Assembly (NCBI GenBank): GCA_001829495.1
Contig: MIBJ01000056.1
Location: 1-64,000, forward strand
DNA length: 64,000 bases
Source of the DNA: Spirochaetes bacterium RBG_16_49_21
GTDB taxonomy: Bacteria; Spirochaetota; UBA4802; UBA5550
Direction: 5' to 3'
The notes under the pieces are model-generated. The model was not told the origin of the DNA. It was given only the letters and a program-made list of their open reading frames with translations, and ran no database searches. A program made the position numbers and the translations under genes. Shown here piece by piece: positions 24,776 to 33,694 of this stretch (position 1 is its first letter; each line of letters begins with the position of its first letter).

Positions 24776-26503
24776 TTATATCCCTGAAGCGGGTCTTAAA
24801 AGCTTCTCGAGCTCGGCTACACTCCGCCCCATGACCGGTGTGAGGCGATCCGCAGCTTCGATTATATCGTTAAGAATAATCCGCTCCGACTCCTCTTCCG
24901 GGACCCGGCGGCGGGATACGAATGTCCGCGCTTTTCTGAGGAAGGGGATCATAATCTCGCGAAGCTCCTCCTGGTTCACCAGCTCTTCCACGCTGCGGAG
25001 GAGCTCCCTGTTCTTGAGGGCGTCGGCGGCAAGCGGCTTGATTTTCGCAAGCGACTCAAGGGCTTTCCGCATGGCGCTTATGAGAGGCCCGGGGTTTTCC
25101 TGTTCCCCTGCCGCAAGCATCTTCTTTAGGATGCCTTGAGGCTCAGGATTGAGGAGACTGCACCGCTCAAGAACCCCGGCGAGTGTTTGCTCCTCCATAT
25201 GCTCTATCCGGGCGCCGCCCTCTGTGGCGTTTATGATCGGAACGCTCACCTTGCGGGCCGAGTCCTCGAACCAGGAACGGTACAGATCAAAAACAAAATC
25301 GGATACGACCTCCCCCGTGCCGCCGTATGCAGGCACCCGCTTGATCTTGCGACGTCTGATCACGGCCTGGTTTATCGTGTCCAGGTTCCTGAACCGGTTC
25401 GTCCGGGGGAGCCATTCGTCGTTATGGTAGGTGCCGGCCGCATGAATCTCCCTGCCGGTATAGGCCAGGTCCTGGCCCACCAGAATGATCGGGGAGCAGC
25501 CCAGGTTCAGGAGAAGGTCGAATGCGCTGGTCGCCACCGACCCGCCGGACTGGATATCGCCGATCGCGCCCGCGTATTTCTCGATCCATCCCACGAGCGG
25601 CGTTGTCTCGCGCTTCAGCTCGCCGCTTGAGTCTGCGTAATACTTCGCGGTAGTGCTCACTATTTTCCTTCCCGGGAACGACCGTAGGACCGCGGGAAAA
25701 GAGACCAGGTCGGCAATAAGCGCCGCGCCGCCCCCGGTCCCCATGAAGTGTTTAATGCTGTACTTCTGCGCGTCAAGGGACATGACGATGTGGGGAACAA
25801 TATTTTTTCTCATGAGCACCTTGAAAGCGGTGTCAACCGACACGATGAGCGCACGGCCGCGCATCTGGCGCAAAAGATCGACGTTCTTCTTAAGTGACGG
25901 GCCGGCCGACACGATAACGCCGGGGCAGCCGGCGAACCCGCCGAACAGCCGGCGGACCCTTGAAGAGGTGAACAGATGGGGAAGATTCAGCAGAATATTC
26001 TCCATCCAACCCTCTTCGAATTCGAACCGGGTGAGCAGGTCGCTTATCTTCGACGAGATGTACCGGCTCATGTCCCTCATGATCGTTTCGTAAAATTTTT
26101 CATGCAGCCGGTAAGAAGGCCGGTGAATGAAGTGCGCCGCACCCCTGAACCCGGCGATGTCCATATCCTCGAATACGGCGGACAGGTCGGCAGGCGAGCT
26201 TATGACCTGCACATCGGCCAGGTTCGCGGGATAGGTCTTACGGCAGATTTCCGCAACCTCAGGATCGTGCTCCACGGCGATGATCTGCTTGCCGGGATAC
26301 CTTCTTTTGAGATGGTCAAGATGATACCCGAGTCCGATCCCGTAGACCGCGATGACGCTGGCCCTTCCTATGGAAAAGCCCTCGACAGCGCGCTCGGCCT
26401 CCCGGTCGGGATCATACCCGGAGTGAAGCCGGATCTCGCGCGAATTCTTATACACCAGGGTGAGCTTCCCGCTGGGAGTTTCCTTTAAAAGGTAGGTGCT
26501 CAT
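24776..26503 (-). CDS. Maf/DUF115-family motility accessory glycosyltransferase
   Basis: A 575-residue protein of the motility-associated factor (Maf, DUF115/6-hydroxymethylpterin pyrophosphokinase-like) family. Family hallmarks are the N-terminal Rossmann part VIAVYGIGLGYHLDHLKRRY (about 50) and the DUF115 core GVIVSAGPSLKKNVDLLRQM (about 195), with VGQDLAYTGREIHAAGTYHN (about 345). In Campylobacter and spirochaetes, Maf proteins attach nonulosonic or related sugars to flagellin. The start ATG overlaps the stop of the ATPase-HDOD gene as ATGA, so glycosylation and a signalling protein are made together. No flagellin gene is in the window. Confidence 0.85.
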   Translation of the reverse strand: MSTYLLKETPSGKLTLVYKNSREIRLHSGYDPDREAERAVEGFSIGRASVIAVYGIGLGYHLDHLKRRYPGKQIIAVEHDPEVAEICRKTYPANLADVQVISSPADLSAVFEDMDIAGFRGAAHFIHRPSYRLHEKFYETIMRDMSRYISSKISDLLTRFEFEEGWMENILLNLPHLFTSSRVRRLFGGFAGCPGVIVSAGPSLKKNVDLLRQMRGRALIVSVDTAFKVLMRKNIVPHIVMSLDAQKYSIKHFMGTGGGAALIADLVSFPAVLRSFPGRKIVSTTAKYYADSSGELKRETTPLVGWIEKYAGAIGDIQSGGSVATSAFDLLLNLGCSPIILVGQDLAYTGREIHAAGTYHNDEWLPRTNRFRNLDTINQAVIRRRKIKRVPAYGGTGEVVSDFVFDLYRSWFEDSARKVSVPIINATEGGARIEHMEEQTLAGVLERCSLLNPEPQGILKKMLAAGEQENPGPLISAMRKALESLAKIKPLAADALKNRELLRSVEELVNQEELREIMIPFLRKARTFVSRRRVPEEESERIILNDIIEAADRLTPVMGRSVAELEKLLRPASGI

Positions 26504-27999
26504 GGCGCGCTTCTTTGCACGAGTGACTGATGGCCGGCGTATCGGACCGCCAGCTCCTGATGGTACCGGTCAAAAACCGCGGGGCTGTTCAGATTGAATT
26601 TTTCAAGAACCTCGGATTCAAAAAAATGAGAATCGATCACCCGTGCGCCGGCTGCGGCGAGCAGATTCGCCAGGTACACGATCCCGACAAGCTCCCGGTG
26701 CACGATGGAGGGGTGCAGGGGCGCATGATGATACATGATGGGATCGATCAGCTCCTCCGGAAAATTCCAGCGCCGGGCCATGAGCGCACCGATGGTGGAA
26801 TGGCTGATCCCGATGGATATCTCCTCCAACACGGCGGCATTCCGTATCTTCCGGTTCTTCACGATGTCCGCTATCAGGGAGACCATGTCGGCGTCGGTAG
26901 CGAGCAGAACGATCTTTCCGATATCATGCAGGAGGCCGGCGATCAAGGCATAATCCGCTATTCCCGAATACCCCCGGTCACCCGCGATCGATCGGGCGTA
27001 GAACGCCGTCCGGTTACAGTGCTCCCATACCTGCTCGAACCGCCGGTACCGCTTGTCGATTATTTTCCGGGCCGAAACTGCGGTAAGGATATACTCCAGA
27101 TTCTTAAGCCCGATCAGCATTACCGCCTCGCTCACCTTCTTGATCCGTTTGCCGGCCATGAACCCGGCGGAGTTTGACAGCCTCAGGACGTCCGCGGTAA
27201 GCGAAGGGTCGTTGCTGATCCTGTCGGAAATGGCCTCAATCGTCGTGTCCGGATTATTGCATAAAGCCCGAAGCTCCCGGATATGCTCCGGAAAGGTCGG
27301 CAGGGATTCGACGTCTTCCAGTATCTTTTCTTTGATGGAGGAGGTGATCTCCAGGCTCCTCAGATCGGAGGGGACCGTCAGGGCGATCTTCATGGAAGCC
27401 TCATCCGGAACAAGCGAGACGATATGCACGTCCAATCCCGCGTTCTTCAAGAGCATCACCGACATGATTATGCCGAGCCCCGCGCCCTCCGAGGAATCAT
27501 ACATGTTCTCATACGCTTCCGTGAAATTTCTACATTCCCCTGCCTTGACGAGGCGATACCGCAGCCGCTCAAGCTCGACCGGCATGATCCGCGCATTGTT
27601 GATTATAGCGATTTCTATCCCGCCTTCCCGCTTCCGGAATTTAATGACGATCCGGTACCGGCTGTCCACGAGCATATTTTTAAGGAGCTCCGGATGATAC
27701 GCGACCTTTTTAAATTCCTGCATTCCCCTTTCGTAGTCCGCATCATCGGCGATATCGAGATCCATGCTTTTAAAGTACACGCGCTTCATGTTTGCCTTGA
27801 CTGCGTTTTGAATCAGTTCCCGTAGTACCGGCTCGAATGTTTCATACAGGAACAGCTTGTCACAGCGCGACAGGATTTTTACCAACAGGGAATTTATATC
27901 GTTTTCGATATCCCTGCTGACATACTGGAAACCGATGAAGACCTCTTTCCCAAGGTCAAAGTCCTTAGCCAGTTTCGATGAATCAAATAATGCGCTCAT
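26500..27999 (-). CDS. Signalling protein: HATPase-like domain fused to HDOD domain
   Basis: About 499 residues from the preferred ATG at 27999 (the frame is open to 28074, and no start has a clear ribosome-binding site). The N-terminal 230 residues form a GHKL ATPase-like domain: the N-box reads EPVLRELIQNAVKANMKRVY and the G-box reads GAGLGIIMSVMLLKNAG. The C-terminal 260 residues are an HDOD domain: LPTFPEHIRELRALC, TADVLRLSNSAGF, GLLHDIGKIVLLATD (an HD-like pair in HDIGK). HDOD proteins are signalling modules in motility and stress pathways. A stand-alone homologue of the N-terminal domain lies at 62987-63643. No histidine phospho-acceptor domain is visible. Coupled by ATGA to the Maf gene. 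Confidence 0.85.
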   Translation of the reverse strand: MSALFDSSKLAKDFDLGKEVFIGFQYVSRDIENDINSLLVKILSRCDKLFLYETFEPVLRELIQNAVKANMKRVYFKSMDLDIADDADYERGMQEFKKVAYHPELLKNMLVDSRYRIVIKFRKREGGIEIAIINNARIMPVELERLRYRLVKAGECRNFTEAYENMYDSSEGAGLGIIMSVMLLKNAGLDVHIVSLVPDEASMKIALTVPSDLRSLEITSSIKEKILEDVESLPTFPEHIRELRALCNNPDTTIEAISDRISNDPSLTADVLRLSNSAGFMAGKRIKKVSEAVMLIGLKNLEYILTAVSARKIIDKRYRRFEQVWEHCNRTAFYARSIAGDRGYSGIADYALIAGLLHDIGKIVLLATDADMVSLIADIVKNRKIRNAAVLEEISIGISHSTIGALMARRWNFPEELIDPIMYHHAPLHPSIVHRELVGIVYLANLLAAAGARVIDSHFFESEVLEKFNLNSPAVFDRYHQELAVRYAGHQSLVQRSAP

Positions 28000-28118
28000 G
28001 ATGATGGTTTCAATCCGGCAGCCGCTTTTCGTAATCATGAATAAGTGCATGCCATCGTAACGCGGATATTTCAAATATGTAAAGTTAAATATCGGGCCTC
28101 ATCGCATAATCTACGGGC

Positions 28119-28357
28119 TTCCCCCCTTACGAAGGGGGGACAGGAGGGGGGTCAAAGGCGTATGGATAAATGGGAGTTCTAGTGACTGAGTTATTTAACA
28201 AACTCGATGAAAAGGAAAAAGGTCAAATATGACTAGTGCTAGAAAGAATGATGGGGTTGAAACTTGAGTCACGATAGATATCGTGGAAAAAAATTCGACC
28301 TCTAGCATTGACCCGTACTTAGACCCCCCTTGGTCCCCCCTTCGTAAGGGGGGAAAA
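28119..28357. repeat. Long inverted-repeat element, family D
   Basis: The left arm TTCCCCCCTTACGAAGGGGG (from 28119) continues into GGACAGGAGGGGGGTC; the right arm ends with CCCCCCTTCGTAAGGGGGGA near 28355 after GACCCCCCTTGG. The two arms are near-perfect complements and enclose about 170 bp without an ORF. It nearly fills the gap between comEC and the ATPase-HDOD gene. Only one copy is in the window. Confidence 0.8.
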
Positions 28358-28368
28358 ACTAAAAAACA

Positions 28369-30396
28369 CTATCGGCTTACCTTAGATCGCAAGCGTTTCA
28401 GCAGGGAGTTGTACGAAACGCAGACTCGATCATGAAAAGCGGCGCTCCCACTCACACGCGATGGCGTACGGCCGGCGGCTCTACACGAATCAAAATTTTG
28501 CATGACCAAAACCACTCCGTCCCGGTCCAGAATCCTGAAAAATTTTTTGACATAGCTTCCGATAGGGAACGTTTCCGTCAGATAACAGACACGCACCGGA
28601 TATCGCTTTGCAAGATATGAATAACCGGCGATGTTCCGATAATCCGGATGCGGTATATAAAACGAGATATCGCGGAAAGGGGTCTTGGTGATCTCCTTTT
28701 CGACGAGACCCAATCGTTTTCTTCCGGGAAGAGCGCCGATGACCGACACGGCCGTCCCATCCCTGAGAATAAGAGCGGACCCCCGGTCGTGTTCAATTAC
28801 CCTCGGGTTTTCATCCGCGGCCTGCGGAATAGCCAATGAAAGCCACGCGCAACCGAATGCAGCGGCGATTGAGAGAGAGACGACTCTCTTATGTGAAGTC
28901 CAGGGAAAAAGAGGAAGGAGGAGCATGCCGAATGCGGCAAAAAGGACGGGATGAACGGCGGAGACGTTAAAATGGCACATCAGTCCCGATAGGGAGCCGA
29001 CAACGAGTTTGTTAAGGCTGAAAATAGCGTCGGCAACAGATCCCAGGTACGCGGCATAAGCGGTTACAAGAGAAAGCCCGCTGGCGGCAAGCGATACGAT
29101 CAGAAGAAGGGACATAGCGGGCACAATGATAATATTTGATATGACGCAGGATAGATTGAGCTCCCCGACCTGAAGGAGCAGAACCGGTATGACAAGGACC
29201 TGAGCGGAGATGGTAAGAGCCAGGGTATCAGATATACGTGAGGGAAGATAGGTCAGCACGCGCCTATATAACCGGTGAAAAAGGAGAATGCCCAGGGTCG
29301 CTCCGAAACTGAGCTGGAACCCAAGGCTGTATATCTCATGCGGGAATATCGTCAGAATAGCTATTCCGGATAAAAAAAGGGTATTGATGGTATTGATTTC
29401 GCGGTCAATGATGCGCTGCAGGCTATAAATCATGAACATGATTCCCGCCCTGAGGAGCGACACGGGCAAATCGGTGATGTACAGGTATAAAACAATGGCC
29501 AGCCCGGCTGCGGCAAGGGCCCATTTCCGGTTCAGACGGCAGAGGCCGAGTAGCAGAAGCAGGGTGCCGGCAACTATCCCCACGTGGAGCCCGCTCGCCG
29601 CCAGGACATGGAGCACGCCCGCTCTCTTGAAATCGTTCAGAATATGCTTGTCAATATAGCTCTGATTTCCGAAGTAGAGAGCCTTGACGACGGAGGCAGT
29701 ATCCTTACGAAACAGGGCGTCGCAGCCCGCAGACAGCCTTTCACGGATCTGCTCTCTGAGGGTTGCTTCGGAGCGAACGACTGATACCGTATCGCCCTCC
29801 AGGTACATCAGGTATCCTGTTCCGCGGCATACTAACGAGCGCTGAAAAGCAGAGGTTGAGTCGAGAAGGGCCACCGGGACCGGCTTGGCGTAGAATTCCA
29901 GTCTGTCGCCGGCGTGCAGGCATGGTCCGCCGGAAATATAGGCGGTTCCCGTCAGCCATGCTGTTCCGTCAGGCGAGCCGCGCCCTCCCCTTTCCAGCCT
30001 CTGAAATCGTAGGAACACTTCCTGATCGTATCTTCGGTCAACGGCCCGAATCACCTCGCCGATATAGACCGCCTGCGGCAAGGGAAGTTTTTCCCGGCCA
30101 CAATCGCGAATTCGGACGGACAAAAAAATTGATAGTGCCGCGGTACAAATCATCAAACAGACTACCCGCGCCCGCGCGGCCGGAAGATGCGCTCCACACT
30201 CCGGCGCAACCCTCATCGAATTACGGTAAACAAAAGGGAGCGATAATGCCGACAGGATAAAAAAAATTATTCCGGCTATTTGGCCGTATCCGTTTAATAT
30301 GATTGAATACGACAGGATGATCGTTGCGCTGATAAAAAATACCGTGAACAAGGAGGGGACAAAAAATTTCTGCGCTATATTCCTATATTCTTCCAA
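28369..30396 (-). CDS. comEC: ComEC/Rec2-family DNA uptake channel protein with degenerate nuclease domain
   Basis: A 675-residue polytopic membrane protein. An N-terminal membrane pair and OB-like segment are followed by the conserved competence domain: HVLAASGLHVGIVAGTLLLL (about 262) and the helices up to about residue 505. ComEC forms the inner-membrane channel for single-stranded DNA during transformation. The C-terminal metallo-beta-lactamase-like domain is present (about 520-660) but the metal motif reads PHPDYRNIAG (about 582) where active proteins have SHxDxDHxGG; the second Asp and His are replaced by Arg and Asn. Other genes for a DNA-uptake pilus are not in the window. Upstream of it, 32 bases away, is the LolA-like gene on the same strand. 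Confidence 0.88.
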   Translation of the reverse strand: MEEYRNIAQKFFVPSLFTVFFISATIILSYSIILNGYGQIAGIIFFILSALSLPFVYRNSMRVAPECGAHLPAARARVVCLMICTAALSIFLSVRIRDCGREKLPLPQAVYIGEVIRAVDRRYDQEVFLRFQRLERGGRGSPDGTAWLTGTAYISGGPCLHAGDRLEFYAKPVPVALLDSTSAFQRSLVCRGTGYLMYLEGDTVSVVRSEATLREQIRERLSAGCDALFRKDTASVVKALYFGNQSYIDKHILNDFKRAGVLHVLAASGLHVGIVAGTLLLLLGLCRLNRKWALAAAGLAIVLYLYITDLPVSLLRAGIMFMIYSLQRIIDREINTINTLFLSGIAILTIFPHEIYSLGFQLSFGATLGILLFHRLYRRVLTYLPSRISDTLALTISAQVLVIPVLLLQVGELNLSCVISNIIIVPAMSLLLIVSLAASGLSLVTAYAAYLGSVADAIFSLNKLVVGSLSGLMCHFNVSAVHPVLFAAFGMLLLPLFPWTSHKRVVSLSIAAAFGCAWLSLAIPQAADENPRVIEHDRGSALILRDGTAVSVIGALPGRKRLGLVEKEITKTPFRDISFYIPHPDYRNIAGYSYLAKRYPVRVCYLTETFPIGSYVKKFFRILDRDGVVLVMQNFDSCRAAGRTPSRVSGSAAFHDRVCVSYNSLLKRLRSKVSR

Positions 30397-30428
30397 CTTT
30401 GAGAATAAACCCCCGCCCGGCCAATCTG

Positions 30429-31034
30429 TTATCGCATATTCAAGGGATTTCTCACTATCTGCACGCCTTTGGGGATCCTGAAATTAAACAATTTCTCTTT
30501 GACCTCAACCGCGGTGTTCGTGTCGGAAATCGAAAAGCTGATTATTCTCCCGTCCTCCCTTTTAAAAATAGCCCCCTTAAGCAGATATGACGGGTCCACG
30601 CTCAGGATGATCTCACGGTACTGCCTTTCGTCGCTTTTAAGCTTGATGGTATATCCGGACTCACCGCCGGTCGCGATCGAATTATATCCGGACACGGCTG
30701 CGGCAATGCCGCCCGAATTGGTTCCCCGCGCCAATTCCTGGATCCCGCACATCTTCGTTCCGGGATTGTAAATCCAGAGGGTCTGTCCGTTCGACACCAG
30801 TATCTTTTCAGTCGGGCCGGTGAATTTAACATATACCCTGTCCGGAGCCAGATACTTGAATATGCCGGAATAGGTTTGCCCGTCAAGAGCCGTCCAGGAG
30901 ATGACACCCGTCAACCTCGGCAATTGCCGCATCCGTGCCTGAAATTTCACAACCGCCTCATCTCCTGAAACGGAAAAAAGAAATGAGGCATGTCCGACGA
31001 GCATTAATATTACTGATATTTTGAGCTTTTTCAT
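30429..31034 (-). CDS. lolA: LolA-like outer-membrane lipoprotein carrier
   Basis: A 201-residue periplasmic protein with a signal peptide (ISVILMLVGHASFLFSVSG). The body has the LolA fold pattern: LPRLTGVISWTALDGQTYSG, FKYLAPDRVYVKFTGPTEKI, VSNGQTLWIYNPGTKM and a C-terminal NFRIPKGVQIVR. LolA shuttles lipoproteins from LolCDE in the inner membrane to the outer membrane, consistent with the many lipoproteins here. Homologues in LolB-less bacteria are common. First gene of a likely two-gene unit with comEC. Confidence 0.82.
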   Translation of the reverse strand: MKKLKISVILMLVGHASFLFSVSGDEAVVKFQARMRQLPRLTGVISWTALDGQTYSGIFKYLAPDRVYVKFTGPTEKILVSNGQTLWIYNPGTKMCGIQELARGTNSGGIAAAVSGYNSIATGGESGYTIKLKSDERQYREIILSVDPSYLLKGAIFKREDGRIISFSISDTNTAVEVKEKLFNFRIPKGVQIVRNPLNMR

Positions 31035-31121
31035 TGCGGAAATCCTCTCATAGTATTACGAATTAAGGGAATAAGAATGAAAAAAATTCAGGGCTAATTC
31101 TTTAAAATTTTTTATTATTAA

Positions 31122-31367
31122 ATACTCCGAGACTGTCTAAGAAGCCCCCACTACCCAGATCTCATTCTTTCATGCCCCCCAACCCCCCGGAGGGGGGCTA
31201 ATATTGCTTTCAAAAAGCAATAATGTATTATTTCAATATATTTCTTTATAAGAAAACATACTATCCAAGTCCCCCTCCGGGGGATTTAGGGGGCTGAGAG
31301 ACTCGATTGAAAGATGTGGGTTATGGGTAGCCCTCCGGAGAGGACTTTTTAGACAGCCCCGGAGTAT
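31122..31367. repeat. MITE-like element, family B, copy 1
   Basis: Terminal repeats ATACTCCGAGACTGTCTAAG (31122) and CTTTTTAGACAGCCCCGGAG (31345) are inverted and nearly identical; the total is 246 bp. Inside are the arms CTACCCAGATCTCATTCTTT and its partner ending GGTTATGGGTAG, and hairpins built on CCCCCCGGAGGGGGG and CCCCCTCCGGGGG. The gap 31035-31546 holds only this element plus AT-rich sequence. Confidence 0.8.
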
Positions 31368-31546
31368 TATGTTAATATTTCTATTATGTTATATAGTAAC
31401 TTTATGAATTAACTTTAAAAATTTCTTATTATCCATAACTATTCAACAGATTGATATTTTTCAACTATTAAATCGGAAAATATTTGTAAAGTATTATGCT
31501 TGAAATTTTTACATTATACTATATGACGTTTATTCAGGAGATGACC

Positions 31547-32278
31547 ATGAGAAGAAAAAGAGCCAGCATCAAAAACGTCCTGATCTTCATCATCATTGTC
31601 GGCACTATACCTGTCTCGTACTTTTACAGTAGAAAGATCTACTCATTTTACATGAGGAGCTATTATGAAAAGATACGGGGTCAGAGCATCGGGCAGCTGG
31701 TTCGCAAGGGCCGGGAGATGTATGACAACAAACAATATGCGCTTTTGTCCGAATATCTGAAAACCCTCGTGATCGTATATCCGGACAACAAGGAGTTGAA
31801 AATACTCGAAGGTCTTACCTACATCAAGCTCGGCCGGGGCGATATCGGCTCGGACATCATCCTCTCGGCCACAAACGGCGAAAAACTGCCGGAACCTGTC
31901 CTTGAGGAAACTATCCGCACCCTCTATGATCTGAAACAATATAAAGATATCATCATGACCATGAAAAAGAATAATGCGGCCGGCAGCCCCGGCCTCCTCT
32001 ATTATTACGGAACATCGCTTTTGAATACGGGAAATTATAAAGCCGCCATACCGGTGTTGCAACAGGCGCTTCAGAAAGGGCGAGCAGGGTATGAAACATA
32101 CCTGAATATCGGGATCGCCTATTCCAAAATCAATGAACCGCGCGCCGCCCTTCCCTTTCTTGAGCGCGCGCGGGCGATGAACAACAATCGGGATACGGCC
32201 GGAGCACTGGCGGATACATACTGGAGATTGGGCAGATACAAGGACGCTGAAAAGATCCTATCGAAAATGAAAAAGTAA
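31547..32278 (+). CDS. Membrane-anchored TPR protein
   Basis: A 243-residue protein with a basic N-terminus, one TM helix (VLIFIIIVGTIPVSYFY, about 9-25) and TPR-type repeats over about 45-240, for example YYGTSLLNTGNYKAAIPVLQ, YLNIGIAYSKINEPRAALPF and ALADTYWRLGRYKDAEKILS. It should face the periplasm and hold a complex together; the partner is unknown. The ATG at 31547 is chosen from three candidates because AGGAG lies 6 bases upstream. It converges with the FadL-like gene. Confidence 0.78.
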   Translation: MRRKRASIKNVLIFIIIVGTIPVSYFYSRKIYSFYMRSYYEKIRGQSIGQLVRKGREMYDNKQYALLSEYLKTLVIVYPDNKELKILEGLTYIKLGRGDIGSDIILSATNGEKLPEPVLEETIRTLYDLKQYKDIIMTMKKNNAAGSPGLLYYYGTSLLNTGNYKAAIPVLQQALQKGRAGYETYLNIGIAYSKINEPRAALPFLERARAMNNNRDTAGALADTYWRLGRYKDAEKILSKMKK

Positions 32279-32295
32279 AGGCCGCAACCGCGCAT

Positions 32296-33621
32296 TCACA
32301 GAGCCTTGATGGACATGCCGATTCCCCACGTCCATGCGGTCTTGTTCATTTTGATCGACTTGAACAGCATCCGGTCCGTGAAAAAAAAGTAGGATGCCGC
32401 CCCGGTCTCGATGCTCACCGTATCAGAGGTTTGCACCTTCAATCCGCCGCCTATGCCGAACCGGCTTAGATCAGGATACAGGGGGTTCTGGCTGCGCGGG
32501 TATTTCTCCTGCGTCGAATATGAGAAGCCGACGCCGGGAAACATGCCGTCCACCTCAAGCTCAAGTCCGAAACCGACGCTGTGCCGGTTCTTATATTTAT
32601 AATTCTGGGCATTGCCGCCGGCAGTCAAGGGCATAACAGCCAGGGCCGATGAATTGTTCGCCAGATAGAGCCAATCCAGGTATCCGAATTCATGATCGCT
32701 CGTCAGGATATTTTTACTTCCGTAATTTTTCTCGCCGGAAAATGAGACCTGGTATGATATCTGTAGGGAAGCTCCTTCAGATGACAGAATATTAAGCCCG
32801 ATGAGCAGATAATCAGAAAGCCTCTGCTCGGCTATGCGGGAATAATGTATCTTACGGTCGTGCTCCGTGCCGCGGGCGATTACCGGTGTCGCGTATAAGA
32901 GCGTGAGCGCTGCCTTTTTCGCGGACGAGATCATCATCCCGGCAAAGCCGGACCAGCCGTAAGCGCTCGTTTCGGTTTTATAGCCGGTCCCCATCTTAAT
33001 CAAGCCCGCGGATTGCACCGCATCATAATAACTGCAGACTATGCCGCCGGTAAAGGCTAGAGCGTCGCTCAGGGAAAACGCCCCTCCCACCCTTCCCTGG
33101 AGCCAGTACCTCCTGCCCTTGATGTAATTCAGCGCCGGCACTTCCAGGGGGCCCAGGGTAAGCGTGAGCCCGGCCTGCCGGAGCACACCCATCCGCACCG
33201 GATCAAGATTCAAACCCGAATACGCCAAGAGCGGGATCCCGGCCTGCGGCTCGGTATAGTGAACGGATTCAACATCTTCCGGCGCGGAAAGAGAGGCAAA
33301 AAACGCGCCCCTCCCCTGCTTGTATGCGAAGGCGAAACCGGGAATGAACCATGATGGGGTATTCTCCTCTCCGTTGCTGTAGAAAATCCGGTGGGAGATC
33401 GTTTTTGTCATAAGCTGGTATTCAAAATCGAGATACAGGCCGTCTTTTAGATTCACCAGGCCTGTCGGGTTGTAATAGGCTGAGTCAATTGAATTTACGG
33501 TAGCCGCTCTGCTCTGCATTCTGAGGTAGGAAATAGTATTCTCCGCGCTTGCGTAAATGCCGTTAGCAAGGATCGACAAAAAAATCATCATCCCCAATAG
33601 ATATCTGCGGTAATTCTCCAC
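32296..33621 (-). CDS. FadL/OMPP1-family outer-membrane protein, paralogue 1
   Basis: A 441-residue exported protein with a signal peptide (LLGMMIFLSILANGIYASA) and the FadL/TodX/OMPP1 N-terminal hallmark SAYYNPTGLVNLKDG (about 46-60). The rest alternates aromatic and polar residues as in a beta-barrel, ending WGIGMSIKAL. This family imports hydrophobic compounds such as fatty acids or aromatic hydrocarbons across the outer membrane. It has the same length as the upstream paralogue at 33695-35020; a terminator lies between them, so they may be expressed separately. Substrate unknown. Confidence 0.85.
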   Translation of the reverse strand: MENYRRYLLGMMIFLSILANGIYASAENTISYLRMQSRAATVNSIDSAYYNPTGLVNLKDGLYLDFEYQLMTKTISHRIFYSNGEENTPSWFIPGFAFAYKQGRGAFFASLSAPEDVESVHYTEPQAGIPLLAYSGLNLDPVRMGVLRQAGLTLTLGPLEVPALNYIKGRRYWLQGRVGGAFSLSDALAFTGGIVCSYYDAVQSAGLIKMGTGYKTETSAYGWSGFAGMMISSAKKAALTLLYATPVIARGTEHDRKIHYSRIAEQRLSDYLLIGLNILSSEGASLQISYQVSFSGEKNYGSKNILTSDHEFGYLDWLYLANNSSALAVMPLTAGGNAQNYKYKNRHSVGFGLELEVDGMFPGVGFSYSTQEKYPRSQNPLYPDLSRFGIGGGLKVQTSDTVSIETGAASYFFFTDRMLFKSIKMNKTAWTWGIGMSIKAL

Positions 33622-33648
33622 CTGCGGCTCCTGGCATTAATAGAAAAA

Positions 33649-33672
33649 CGGCGGTGTGTGCACCGCCGTTTT
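33649..33672 (-). terminator. Intrinsic terminator of the second FadL-like gene
   Basis: CGGCGGTG (33649-33656), loop TGTG, CACCGCCG (33661-33668), flanked by A5 and T4, gives a terminator in both directions. It lies between the two FadL-like genes, just past the stop of the one at 33695-35020. Confidence 0.8.
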
Positions 33673-33694
33673 ATGTTTCCTATAATAACCTGCA

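Noticed and set aside
28200-28320. tRNA or small RNA in the core of family D
   Set aside because: No cloverleaf or conserved TTCGANNC arm could be drawn from the sequence.
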